64,000 nt of DNA from Toxorhynchites rutilus septentrionalis. Its lineage: Eukaryota > Arthropoda > Insecta > Diptera > Culicidae. A program made the position numbers and the translations under genes. The notes below the pieces were generated by a model. That model did no database searches, was not told the origin of the DNA, and was given only the letters and a program-made list of their open reading frames with translations. Shown here in pieces: positions 1 to 11,394 of this stretch. The stretch covers positions 160,989,608 to 161,053,607 of the forward strand of contig NC_073746.1 in NCBI RefSeq assembly GCF_029784135.1, in the 5' to 3' direction. Position 1 is the first letter of the stretch. Each line of letters opens with the position of its first letter.

Positions 1-290
1 GATGTGGTGTTTATGCTGAACCTGTGATCAGCCCATTATGCCAAAAGATCACTGGAGGATGGATCGGCTGGAGATAAACATTGTCGCGAAGACCGCCAAC
101 CTTCCCAACATCCCTCAGCTGCGACCGATAGAAAACTTTTGGGCGAATGGCCAAAATGGAGAGACAGTCGACCACCAAAGCCAGGAAAAGGTAAAAGAAC
201 ACACCGACATGCATCTTTTCATCGGCCATAGTTGAGGTTCCGGCCAACTTCCGTAAGGCTGCCAAGCGCTTCATTTACGATACTTCATTA
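1..290 (+). pseudogene. Relic of a DD37E-type mariner transposase, C-terminal part
   Basis: Reading frames 1 and 2 together give a decayed C-terminal catalytic region. Frame 1 has DVVF followed by SAHYAKRSLE with one stop. A frameshift leads to frame 2, with LEINIVAKTANLPNIPQLRPIE and then NFWA. The PxLRPIExFWA signature with its glutamate is the third catalytic residue of the DD37E group; compare PEVRPIEKYWA in the intact copy at 11395-12399. The 5' part lies outside the window. Frameshifts and a stop make it non-functional. The family call is fairly safe; the downstream end is uncertain. Confidence 0.65.
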
Positions 291-648
291 AAAACAACCC
301 TGCCTCTTCCTGTCCCGTATACATTAGTTCTTCCGGCTTATTATATTTTTCCGGCCCTGATCGAGCTAGGGGACCAAAGATTAACTTTTCGTCTGACTCA
401 CGTTGGTCCCTGCGGATCAATAGGGGACTTTTATAAAAATAATTTACTAATTTTGTGGCTGTCGTTTCTATTTGTCACTCTCTTAACAAAAAGTCCACTG
501 TCGGTGTGATGAAACCAGCTCAACGTATTAATCTTTGAAAGCATTGGAAGCTCTCTTGAACAGTCTACCAAATAAAAGTTTTTTTTTGAGGTTCATCCAT
601 TTAATAAAATCAACATGATCAAATTGTAACATTGAAATATATTGATAT
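291..648. other. No recognisable feature
   Basis: A+T-rich sequence without a coding signal, inverted repeat or match to other parts of the window that I could see. Confidence 0.4.
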
Positions 649-756
649 CGCGGGACATTTCCGTTTCTTTTGCCAAATGCGGGACGTTTCGCGGGACGCA
701 ATCTTACGCGGGACATTTTGTTGAAATGCGGGACTGTCCCGCGTAACACGGGACGT
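649..756. repeat. Cluster of GCGGGAC-type short repeats
   Basis: The heptamer GCGGGAC occurs five times (about 650, 679, 690, 707, 728), once inverted as GTCCCGC (736) and once as ACGGGAC (748), within about 108 bp. Spacing is irregular. Such clusters are common near the ends of non-autonomous DNA transposons, where they can act as transposase-binding sites. I cannot see a partner end, so the parent element is unknown. Confidence 0.6.
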
Positions 757-768
757 CTGGTCAGTTTA

Positions 769-1733
769 GGGTAAATGATCTTGGTTTGTCCAATTTGGGG
801 TGTTTTTACGCAACTAATAAATGCAAATCGATTTTTCTTCATGAAAATCACACATATTCGATACGAGTTTGGGTTTGTTGAAAAGCCCCAAATCTCTAGT
901 TGCTAATACTACCATAAGGTGTTGAAATTATTCAAATTTTTATGTTTTTTAACGATTTTCTTTAAAGAAGAATTATGATCATGGTTTGACCACCTCTGAT
1001 CATGGATTACCCAAAAAAATGATCATGGTTTGTCCGGTTTTAGAAATCTCCATTTTTGAATGAAAACATTCGAATTCACAATTAGATGTTGCATTTATCA
1101 TTGCTTGAGTTTACTGTCATCATATTGATTCATTCATAATTTAGGCTTTCTTCAGAATATTGCCTATTCTTGGGCATTTTAGAAGTGTTCACCTCAACAC
1201 AATCAACACAGAAAAACCATACTTCTGCTATGCGCGAAGCACACCATAAACAAACATAAACAAACTGCAGCGCGCCAAGCGGTTGCCATAGAAATCATGT
1301 GGACAAAACAACATTATTGAATTGGACAACTCATGATCAGAATTGAGTTCATCAAAATGCGTTAATTTAATGGTTTAGTTATGTAAATCCGATACAAATG
1401 GTGAGCAAGCATGATGTTTACAATATTTATAAGTGTTGTAATCCAGAAAAGGTCTGAATACGTGCCAAATAATCATCTGGTGATCGATTAAAAGTTAGCT
1501 CGAATGAGGGGCGCATTGACACAAATAGAAGGTGTATTTTATAATCCTTTAAAACATGTGATTTCGTAAAAATATACTATCAAACTACTATAAATCATGT
1601 AAAAGGCAATTTCATTTATATGTTTCGAAACATTCGAAGGCCTTATTTGACACAGGAGCGCTGAATTAGAGCATTCAAAAAAGTGGGCAAACCATGATCA
1701 TATTTTCGACTGGACAAACCAAAATCATTTACC
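769..1733. mobile_element. Non-autonomous TIR element, TTA-flanked (PIF/Harbinger-like?)
   Basis: Inverted ends: GGGTAAATGATCTTGGTTTG from 769, and its complement ending at 1733 (GGTAAATGATTTTGGTTTG read inward). Trinucleotide TTA flanks it at 766-768 and 1734-1736. Subterminal motifs TGATCATGGTTTGWCC recur near 975-1037, with an inverted one near 1691-1700. There is no coding sequence. A 3-bp TTA duplication fits PIF/Harbinger MITEs, but the two ends differ by one base, so the superfamily is tentative. It interrupts sequence that continues at 1737 as a hAT-like fragment. Confidence 0.6.
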
Positions 1734-2144
1734 TTACATATAGACCGCATAGTTTTACTAGCAACACCGCTCCCTTTTCCCATTCGTTGCTCTCCGCAAA
1801 TGGTGACCGAATGATGACGTAATTTTTCTTTTATCATTTATTGCTTTGCACTTGTCTTTGCAGTGGGTTTCTCTATAGTAGAACGGGACGATATATGCGG
1901 TTCAAACTTGTATGCAGGCTTCGAAAATGGTTTGCGATGTTTGATACAGCTCGAATATGCAAACAACAGTCTTCGTTCCTCTCTTGGTTTAATCATGTAA
2001 TGTTACGCAAGTGATTACTGTCATTCATACAAGTGAATACATCATACATCTGGATGATCCTCTCATATTTGGTTATATGTTCGTGAGAGGTTACTTGCAT
2101 GACACATTGTGTATCATTCGATTTTGATCGAAATCCAAACACTG
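1734..2144. mobile_element. Right end of a hAT-like non-autonomous element (fragment)
   Basis: About 410 bp are clearly similar to 27517-27940, starting at TATAGACCGCATAGTTTTAC and ending at the same terminus, CAAACACTG. In the second copy that terminus abuts a near-perfect 8-bp duplication, which identifies it as a hAT-type end. The second copy has about 26 extra bases after ACCGCTCC. The left end of this first copy is missing; it is cut by the element at 769-1733. Non-coding. Confidence 0.7.
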
Positions 2145-3204
2145 CTCCTGGATGTTCAATAATGTTTGAAATGAGCAATTCCAAATGAAATCGACAAATG
2201 ACAAAACATGAGTATTTTTGATTCGAATGAAAGTTTGTATTCCGTTTGTGTTGAAGGAAATATGAGTTTTCCACAGCAATTGATATTTTTTTGACTCAAG
2301 CGTAACTTTTGAAAAGGGCGTATCGATTTTAGTAGGAGAATAATTTATATCTCAGAAACTATGAGTCGTACCGAAATAGTGTCTTAGAAAGAGTTATAGA
2401 GTATTGGTGTCTAAACATGAAAAAAATATACACTGAGAAAAAAAATTAGTACTTTTTTTTATTTACAAAAAAAAATTATTTGTAATATCCAAAATACATA
2501 TTTTTTATTTTTTTTTTATTTTTTCATATAAAGTAGAAGTCATGTAGAAAATTTAAAAAATGGGTCCAAGATCGAATTTTTGTATGTTAACAATCATTTT
2601 TAGCCACAAATTATGATTCCTGATATGATTTATAACAAAAAAGCTCATTATAAATCTTCTTTTAAATGCAGCCATTCTCGAGATATTTTGAAACATATTT
2701 CTAATTTATTGTTTGTCGTGTTATACCGTCATGTACATGAAATTTTATGAATTTGCTTATAATTTCCAACAACTTTTCCAAATACATCATCATGGTAAAA
2801 ATATATGTTTAGGAGTTACGTTGAAAATCACTTGAACACATGTGGGTTAATATAAAACGTAGCGATATTAAAAATTTTTTTTTTATCTTAATACAAACTT
2901 TTAACAAGTTATACATGTTGCGCCAACAGAACACAACATTTATAAAAGGAAAAAATATAATTCTCTACAATTTGGTCAAATAATTCCTATATTTAAGAGA
3001 TACTAATAATAATACTAGAATTTTTAGCATTTTTTTATCAACATTTATTTTTATCAACTAACAATTTTGTTGTATATAATACACATTATGATAACTTGCT
3101 GCATTGTCGTTAGAGTACAACTTTGCTGCTACTTCATTCTCGGATACAGGTACAAAGAATGATACTTTTGGGTACCTGGAATTTGTTTGGTGTTATCATA
3201 CATG

Positions 3205-4985
3205 CTACTCAACTCTTCCTAACACTGATCATATTCTTCTTGTGACATATATGAAAATGACAATTTTGTAAGATAGTCTTCTTTTCGCTTGCTAGCCCAG
3301 TCAAATAACGTTTTTGCACTCGTAATCGGATGTTCATGCTGCCTAGCCAAACTAGCTCTTGTTGCCATCCGTTTTAATGTACCACCAATTGCATCACAAG
3401 GTCCTTTTCCGTGTGATGTTGCAAAAAATGCCATTCAGCGTCAATGTCGTATTTCGACTAAAACTGACATAAACTCGCAAAATTTTTCCTATTTTTATAC
3501 TGCGATGCAGCACCATCTGACATGAATTTTATTCTTTTTACCTGCATTTGTTGTTTCAAAAATGTTACCAATTCAGAAATAAATACTTGCACAGCTATTG
3601 TGTCATGACTTAAAACTTCAGATATAACTACAAAGCTTAAAATTGCCAGAGAACATTTTTCATCTCTATAATAAACAACGAATGGATTGTTGCTTGATCA
3701 TTGTTCCAGTGATGACTTTGAACTTCATCTTGAAGCACAAATGAATAATTTTCGGAAAAATCGCAAATCACAACAACCTCATTTTCTTGCAAATTATCTT
3801 TTATATTGTTAAGAAATGTGGACTGTTATGTTTTAATGTAATCATGAGTAAGTCATTTTTCTATTTTTCGCAAAAATACGATACAAATCCTCCACTGGTT
3901 TTACAAGAGTTTCTATGTCGCATCGATTAGTAGGAATCCATTGTGCATAAGTGATTTCAATTCAATTGCGTTCCTGAAGCTCATCTAGAAACCAGTTTCC
4001 AAACTCATCCATTGCTGGGCATTTTTCACATTCACGAAGGTAACAATATTTTGATCTATTTGATATGTTACATAGTATTTTTTCCATATATTCTTTGCAT
4101 TCAATGTTAAAGGAATATTTTTTGAGACTATAACGCATAAGATTTACATTTTCATGGTATGTACAAACACAAACGTCATGATTTCCTGAACTATTCAGCA
4201 ATTTGCAATGCTTCGGACGCATTGATGCAAAAGAGCTAAATCCAATTTTGCAATTTGGATTAAGTTCCTTAAATCTGTTGAAAGTTTCCCGTAATGATGT
4301 TATTAATAACCTTTTTTTGGATGTGTTGACGCTTCCCATCTTTGGCTACAGAAACATAGTCTCTTTCTCTAGGTAATGATCGACTGATATCGTCGTCATT
4401 ATAAAATTCCGAAACATGATTTTTAACACTTCACTTAAACTTGGTCCATATTTGCTATGTGGTGTCGACAATACACCTTTTTCATTTGACAGTTTTTTAG
4501 CTTGAATTGCCATATATTTATTAACGCCAAATTCTTCTTCCATTTTTTGCACGGACCAAGACTTAGGCAAAACTGTTCAAATTCTAACTTTTTCTGATCT
4601 TGTTGTCTCTGTGTGGTCAAATTTCTCTTTGAGCTGATTGATAATCTCATCAAACTCTTTTGCCTTTTGTTTAAAGTTCGACTCCTCGTCTTCTTCATGT
4701 GAAAAGGAAAATAGATTTAGAAATTTCTTTGAATTTTTGTTCGGGGTAACTAGCCTGTCCAAGTCTTCCCGTCATTATTGGTGAAACGTTAAAACCGGCG
4801 ATTCCCTTGTTGAATAGCTCAATGTTGTACGCTGTGGAATACTCTGGTATATTGCAAATTTTTAAAATGTATCTAAACGGATATTGCATCCCATTGACTT
4901 AAGTTTCTCAATCATTGACACGGTTAAGAAACGTTTTTCAGATGAACATTTCTTACCGTGTTTCGGAAACGGTCTACAACACGAA
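3205..4985 (-). pseudogene. Decayed transposase of the long-TIR element
   Basis: Read on the minus strand the frame is broken by several stops and shifts but stays legible. N-terminal part, about 4980-4700: KHGKKCSSEKRFLTVSMIEK. Middle, about 4339-3962, is open for 125 residues and rich in Cys. Catalytic-type blocks follow: VVICDFSENYSF (about 3770), KFMSDGAASQYKNRKNFASL (about 3510), AEWHF, then FFATSHGKGPCDAIGGTLKR (about 3420) and KTLFDWASK. This FSDG-SQYKN / ATSHGKGPCD combination recurs at 62816-63420. I know it as a family spread through arthropod genomes but cannot name the superfamily; Sola-like would be a guess. Likely catalytic acids are D of CDFSENY, D of SDG and E of AEWHF. Confidence 0.65.
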
Positions 4986-5061
4986 AAAAAATTCTAGTCC
5001 ATTGTGGTATTCAACCTATAAGGAAGATTGTTCGACTGATGAACGATGTTTGAATATGAGT

Positions 5062-5178
5062 AACTTTATATACATTTTAGAGGTACCTTAAATGTACCTG
5101 ACTTTATATACCTGTACAGAGGTAGCTTACAGATACCTGACTTTATATACCTATACTAAGGTAGCTTAGAGATACCTG
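5062..5178. repeat. Three tandem units of 39 bp
   Basis: Units begin at 5062, 5101 and 5140, each with ACTTTATATACVTDTAC and ending in ACCTG. They lie just upstream of the decayed transposase frame, between it and the right inverted repeat. No function can be read from them. Confidence 0.7.
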
Positions 5179-6244
5179 ATTTCAGGTATAATCTAGGCAT
5201 AACGTAAACAAGCTAATTAGAGTTGTACCCATAACGTTCGGTTGAATCAACAAGGTGTATTTGTTGTTGGGATTTCAATTCTACTGTTCGTGCTTTGATT
5301 ATGTAACACGAATAATATGTTAAAAGTTTGTATTAAGATAAAAAAGGATTTTTTAATATCGCTACGTTTTGTGTAAACCCACATGTCTTCAAATGTTTTC
5401 AACGTAACTCCTAAACATATATTTTTACCATAATGATGTATTTGGAAAAGTTGTTGGAAATTATAAGCAATTTCATGAAATTTCATTCACATGACGGTAT
5501 AACACGAAAAACATATTAAAAGGGAATATTTACTATAAAAAAGACAATGAATTAAAAATATTTTTTTAAAATATCTCGAGAATGACTACATTTAATGAGC
5601 TTTTTTGTTTTAAATCACATCAGAAATCATAATTTGTGGCTAAAAAAGATTGTTAACATACAAAAATTCGAAGTTTCGGAAATTCATAAAAATTCGATGT
5701 TCCAAAAGTTCGTCAAAAATAGTTTTACCATCTTGGGCCCATTTTTTAAATTTTCTACATGACTTCTATTTTATATGAAAAAATTAAAAAAAAATTAAAA
5801 AATATGTATATATACTGGATATTGCAAATTAAAGTTTTTTTTTTGTAAATAAAATAAAAGAGTACTAATTTTTTTCCCAGTGAATATTTTTTTCATGTTT
5901 AGACATCAATACGCTATAACTCTTTCTAAGACACTATTTCGGTACGACTCATAGTTTTTTAGATATAAATTATCAAAAATTTCTCCTACTAAAATCGATA
6001 CGCCCTTTTCAAAAGTTACGCTTGAGTCAAAAAATTCCCAATTGCTGTGGAAAACTCATATTTCCTCCAACCCAAACGGAATACAAACTTTTATTCGAAT
6101 CGAAAATACATGTTTTTAAAATCTGCATTTTTTGGACGATTTCATTTGGAATTGCATAAATGTATTTTCGTGCATCCAAAACGATCTTTCAAAACTGTTC
6201 AACGTTGTTAACAATAATTTTTTTGAGTAGCCAAAATCGAACGA

Positions 6245-9200
6245 GTACTATTGATTGCGAACATGTCGAATGCCAGATCACATTATCCGTATAATTTAAA
6301 CGTATCATTTTAAGATTTTGAGTGTTTCACCACAGTTTATTTTCAAAGAAAAAGTATTAAATTATGCGATATGGCAATGAACCACGTGAAAATTCACAAC
6401 ACATCCCATGCCCCAACTCACCGTGAGTTCGCGGCGATTTAGCTAATTTCCACTACTCTTGATTACGGCGCCAAATTGTACAATCAGTGAAACCATGCCC
6501 AATTCACCTTCGTATCGATCTCAACTGCTGTGTTTTCAACGTTCGGAACGAGCGGAAACCTAACACCGCACGTGACAACGTAAAGGAAATAAAAAAGGAA
6601 GCGTTTATTTTCAGAATTTAACCGCAAACCGTACCACAATTAGCCGCACGATACAGGTGGATAAGTGGACAATCTCACACAGTCATTTTTTTCCAGGTTG
6701 GCAGTAAAAGTACTTAAATATGACACACTTGTTCGTCCCTTCCGCTGTCACCTTGACATTAAGTGTAATTCTCATTATTTTGCCGGAAAAGTTTCCCTGT
6801 CGAGACGGGGGATGGCGATGGAAACAGTCATGGGTTTTGCCACCGGGTGCAAGAGGCCCTCTAGAAGTGTCGTGCAATTGGAGTTTCATTGTTGCTCCAA
6901 CTGCGCGACGGAAATTAGATCGGATGGAGGGTGCTGCGGAAATAAGGAAAAAAACACTACTAGCAGCAAACTTGGATGACAATGATGAAACATGTCATCA
7001 ACTTTCGCTTTGGCCCGCCTTCGCCATCGTGGTTCGCCTCTCTCCCAAACGGGTTGGTTTCATGCAGGAAGGGAAAAACGGCCATCCCGCCGGATCGACC
7101 GTTCCTAAAGTAGCGACAATTATTGACCGCTCTCCGCTTTGCCTTTGCCTGACTCGGATGATGGAAGGGTGTGATTTCGATGCTACTGTTGCTATATGCA
7201 CGTCACCCAGCAATGGCCACAGGAACAAAAACAGGCGAAAACAGGATTAAAATTATCGCTCAAAACAAAGCGTTGCGGAAAACTGAGAAATTAAAACCGG
7301 CACCAGCCGTTCACGATACCGATCACAGGAGCGGGGAAAATTGATTCGTGATTGAAAGGAAAACGATCACATTTTTTTTTCTGCTCTCGATTTTTAATTG
7401 GAATTCCTCGCGACACAAGCCGCTATCCGGAGGGTGTCACTTGGCCATGTGGAATAGTTTCACTCTTTACCAGCATCGCACGCGTTGTTGATGTTGTGCT
7501 TGAGCAATGGATGAAAAAAAAACGCTCTTGGGGATGATGTGTTATGTTATGAACGAACTACGCTTCTTCGAGCGAAATCTGTTTTATTGTATCATTGAAT
7601 CAATTTAGCACCACGAAAACAAAATGTCATTACTTTGTTTGTACTTTAAGTAATATCTGTTGGAGACAGGATTGAGAAAACATTTTTTGTAAAATAAATA
7701 CCGAGAGTAGAATGAGAGTTATTTATTATATGAATAAAAGTGAAGCCCCTCATCATTTATTAGACCAGGAGCAGAAATATTCAGAAGACTCCCTTTCCAT
7801 CGAGGTATTCATTTCTGCGACATTGCTCCGTTCGGTGATTCAATATTAACGCTAAAAATTCGCAGAAGCAACGGAATCTTTCCACGAAGCATGAAGACGC
7901 CACATTCCTAATTCCCAGGGTGACATCATGTCATGAATTTCCGGCCAAGAACAGATCTGTTTCGTTTGTCCTCTCGAATTAAGCCGAAGGAAAGCTCTAA
8001 CAGAAGAACCTCAGCGTTTCGCCGTACATTTGGTACAATCTCAAAGTTCACTCGGATCGGTTACCTCTGGAGCGCAGCTTTCATTGCGCTGTATCGTTTT
8101 CCCGCCATCTTTCTCGAGGAGCAATTCCCGGGTGGTATGCATTCTCGTCATTCAGCAAGTTCGCCACTGCCACCTGGAGAGAAGCAGCATAAAACGGAGA
8201 CAGATGGCGGAAAAAAAGAGAAAGTGCATCACTACCTGTATTTCCCTTGGCGACCCATTCATCATTTTTCAACGCTGTTATTTATACCGTCTTCCTTTGA
8301 CATCACAAGTCAGTGGGTGGAGGGATTTCGGCATTATACAAAAAACTACTCTGTCCTCATTTTATCTCTCGGCGGAACTAACCTACCGGTTCCGTAAACC
8401 GGTTTTCCCTTTTTCCGTCCACTACACCAGATCACCTGATCCTCTGATCTCCTCTCGTTGTCCAGCGTCCAGGTACGGAAAATGTTTCTGCTTTTAGTGT
8501 TTGACCAACACAGCACAGCATTCCCTTCGATACCCTTTCCAGCGGGCGGCCCGGATGTAGTACTGCTCTGTCACCAGCAATTTCTCACAAAGAGATGAAA
8601 TAGAAATAGGGTGAGCATCCTGCTACTGTCCTGCCACAGCCAGAGTCCTGCTATTCCCAGCGTACGCCCGTTTTTTGCACTGCTGCGCATGAATTCCGGG
8701 TGAAATGGAGCTTCCGGCCGGTCTGACTCGGATGAGATGCATATAACCCAAGGCAGCTTTTAAAAGGTCTAATTAATGTTATTATTCTGTCTCAATTTCG
8801 CATTTCTGCACCCTTTCGCCACCACTCTCGGTACCATTTTTTTTCCTCTTCTCATTAGCTCATCGCCCCGACCTGCGCAATATTCTAACGGAATCAAATA
8901 GTGTAGGCACATAGGGAAATTAAATGAGGAACAAGTTGTGCCTATTGCTTATTGCTCTTATATCGAAACTTATTCCGTTTGAGATAACACTTCTCGCTTA
9001 TTTTTTCAGGACATTTGAAACTCCCAATCAGCAATGGTCAGTGGAAGATTCGATAAAGTTTTCTTTATTTTCGTATCTCACAAAAAAAAACACAGTATAA
9101 CTCTCGATTCCGATGAATACCTCATTTTTTCAACCAAACATATTATCAGTTTCGAATTGGCATTTAAAGTTTCTCCTGCAATGTCCCTCACATAGTCTAT

Positions 9201-9330
9201 ATGTTCTGAGAATTTTATATACGCTTTCTTTATTAAACAAAAAAAAACGTATTTAATTTATTGATTATTTCACTATCAAATATGTTTCATAACTATAAAA
9301 TATTTACAATTTTAGTTCAAATCGAATAAA
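6245..9330. other. Low-repeat stretch, no gene recognised
   Basis: Local G+C is higher than in the flanks, and I find no obvious match to other parts of the window. Several open frames of 100-176 codons exist on the plus strand (for example 6720-7250 and 8030-8497). They overlap each other, show no known domain, and have no convincing start or splice context. It could be intron, intergenic regulatory DNA or 5' flanking sequence. I see no supported feature. Confidence 0.4.
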
Positions 9331-9430
9331 TCTTTGACTTAGGATTACGTCTTTCGGGAATATTTTGGGGGTGAAAATAGATAAAACGAAAATCGATCGC
9401 ATCGTGAAAAATGTCCAATTTCAAAAGCTA
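9331..9430. repeat. Dispersed repeat, left part (same family as 22715-22945)
   Basis: Begins near GACTTAGGATTACGTCTTTC and runs to CCAATTTCAAAAGC. The same order of sequence is found at 22715-22800. The repeat resumes at 10758 after the pogo-like element, so it was split by that insertion. A truncated third copy lies near 19495-19570. Confidence 0.75.
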
Positions 9431-10755
9431 AGAGTAATGCGGGGCAAAGGTGCGCATGGGGCAAAAGTGCGCATTGACCTTTTTGATGCAAACGAGCATA
9501 AAAATTCGACAACAGTGTATTCGTTTGATACATTAATGCACCAGCAGTTCACACATATAAACAAGATACATCATGAAAGTGGCAAAAAGTTATGAGGTAA
9601 AAAGAGCTTTGCGATGGTTTGATATATTTTTTTCAATTTTGGGGATGACGATTTACTTACCTAAAATAACTGGAAAGTTCGGAACTACACTGTCAAGGAA
9701 ACCTTCATTGATAGTGTGTATTCGTTTTTGTGAAAAAGTTCAAGAGCTTTTTTCAAAAATTCGATTGGTTCAAAAGTTTCTTGTGGGGCAAAAGCGCAGT
9801 GGCTGTGGGGTAAAAGTTCGCACTAGCGTTTTGTTCTGAAAAAAATATATAAAATGTTTTAACAATTTTTTAACGGGACTCACAAGAAGAAAACTGATTT
9901 GAAGAAATGCGCTTCAGAAATGCTCGAATTGCCCAACAGAGGCTTCGGGAGGAAGTCTCAAGGCGTCGGATTGCGGCAGACCTCGGTATTTCTGAATCAG
10001 CTCTGAGGAAGAGACTCATATCAGAAAGTGATTTATGATCTGAATCTTCTTTTATTTACATTTTCACTTCTGCTGGGATGTGTCAGCAAGCACCTAGGGT
10101 GGTTCAGATAGGTATTTACGAGTGAGCAGTCTGAGGATCTGGCGGACCACTGCAGGGCACTGGACAAAGCTGTTTATGGTTTGACTCTCAAAGATTTACG
10201 TCGTGTGACGTTTGATTTTTCTCCAGCACGAATTCAAGCAAGTTGCAAAACTGCCAGGAAGTGATTGGGCTTCTAGCTTCACGAGAAATTATCGTCCCCA
10301 CAAAAGCGCAACGAAGCCCCAAGACAAAGCGTCGGAATCCTCAGAATCGAAATCCAAGATAAGGAAGAAAAATGAACAACTGCTTAAAAATAATTCAAAA
10401 TGAATTTCAAATGAAAAATATCTTTTTTTCGCCATGCATTCAACTCAATAACGGTTATGTTTCTTTTATGTTTATGTTTTCACAATGAACTCAAATCATA
10501 TAAATATTGTTTTTTTTTCAACAATGAGTTTCAAATGAATCATTTGAAGTTAACTATAGGGCAAAGGTGCGATTTGTCTTTTTGTATTAAAATAAGTATT
10601 TGTCCAATTACAAACACAACTCGAGACATGCTTGTACTACGTTTCGTATGTAATATATAGTTACAATTTGGGAAGCATACGGAATTTGATTTGCTTTTAT
10701 TTCAAGAGTTATTGGCCGACAACAATTATGTGCGCACCTTTGCCCCGCATTACTC
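9431..10755 (+). mobile_element. Pogo-like TIR element with internal transposase deletion
   Basis: Left end AGAGTAATGCGGGGCAAAGG (9431 on) is mirrored by GAGTAATGCGGGGCAAAGGT at the right end (10755 inward). TA flanks both sides (9429-9430 and 10756-10757). The related repeat at 22715-22945 shows the empty site, with one TA where this copy carries the 1.3 kb insert. Subterminal motifs GGGGCAAAAGNGCGCA recur at about 9458 and 9785, and a related GGGCAAAGGTGCGA at 10559. Inside lie DNA-binding pieces of a transposase but no DDE core, so it is an internally deleted, non-autonomous derivative. Confidence 0.8.
9907..10402 (+). pseudogene. Pogo/Tigger-type transposase DNA-binding relic
   Basis: An ATG at 9907 opens 43 codons with an HTH of the psq type (RIAADLGISESALRKRL) ending at a stop at 10036. 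A second block from about 10110 reads FTSEQSEDLADHCRALDKA and GLTLKDLRRV, typical of the CENP-B/Tigger second DNA-binding helix set. After a shift comes KLPGSDWASSFTRNY and a basic, Ser/Lys-rich tail to 10402. The whole DDE catalytic domain is absent, so the N-terminal domains join almost directly to the tail. Family pogo (Tc1/mariner superfamily) is inferred from these motifs. Confidence 0.7.
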
Positions 10756-10757
10756 TA

Positions 10758-10925
10758 TTGCTCAATCATTTCATGACGAATTGATGAGATTTTTACGTCA
10801 ATCGATTTCGCCGTCCCGTAACAATTTTTTACATTGAAAAAAATATATATGTCATGAAACTAACTATCGAACAATTAAAAAATCTTTTTGCATCCATCAT
10901 TTTGGCCACTCTATAACAATTAATC
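10758..10925. repeat. Dispersed repeat, right part
   Basis: Continues the repeat interrupted at 9430: ATTGCTCAATCATTTCATGA, then GATGAGATTTTTACGTCAAT and CGAACAATTAAAAAATC. It matches 22805-22945 in order. Confidence 0.75.
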
Positions 10926-11265
10926 ACAGTGAAAATGAATAAAATATGAAACCTACATCCGATTAAATGTTTTAAGTAGCTGTAGCTGTAGCGGGTAATT
11001 GTTACGTACTGATGAATGGAATTCGGATGAATATCTCTCTAAATGAATTTTATGGTGACTTCTTGAAATTGACAACTTTCTTCTACGTGTATGGGCTACG
11101 TGATTCAAATGACCGGATAATGCTTGTAATCGAAATTGAGAGTCCATCATTCATACAAAATTAATAATTTCATTAATATAAAAGTGAAACTGTATCTCAT
11201 TTTCATAACTTTCAAAAATATAGTACGCAATGTAATTATTTTGAGTTCATGTATGAATGTGATTA
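10926..11265. other. No recognisable feature; host of the DD37E insertion
   Basis: A+T-rich spacer without coding signal. The TA at 11264-11265 is the left copy of the duplicated target of the adjacent transposon. Confidence 0.4.
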
Positions 11266-11314
11266 AAGGGTGTGTCACATCAAATTGCATCACGGAAAAA
11301 ACGCTGTAGAAATT
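11266..11314 (+). repeat. Left 49-bp terminal inverted repeat
   Basis: Perfect inverted match to 12503-12551, including the run of six A within CACGGAAAAAACGCTG. Presumed transposase binding and cleavage site. Confidence 0.93.
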
Positions 11315-11394
11315 CGCCCAGTAGACCGATCCTTTTGAAAATTTTAGACAGTAAAATAAAAACTATTAAACAACTTTTGGGATTTTCTTTTTAT

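Larger units (their letters stand above)
2145..6240 (-). mobile_element. Relic transposon with ~0.8 kb terminal inverted repeats
   Basis: Sequence at about 2170-2925 returns in reverse complement at about 5295-6155. Shared blocks include the stretch around GGAAATATGAGTTTTCCACA, the block with GGGCGTATCGATTTTAGTAG, and innermost the block around ATCGCTACGTTTT. The arms differ by small indels. They flank about 2.3 kb that holds a decayed transposase on the minus strand (3205-4985). The outer ends are not sharply defined; the left one is abutted by a hAT-like fragment. Superfamily is not assigned with confidence. An old, inactive but structurally legible element. Confidence 0.7.

Noticed and set aside
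6720..7250. 176-codon plus-strand frame
   Set aside because: Overlaps equally long frames on both strands in a G+C-richer stretch, with no domain, splice or codon evidence.
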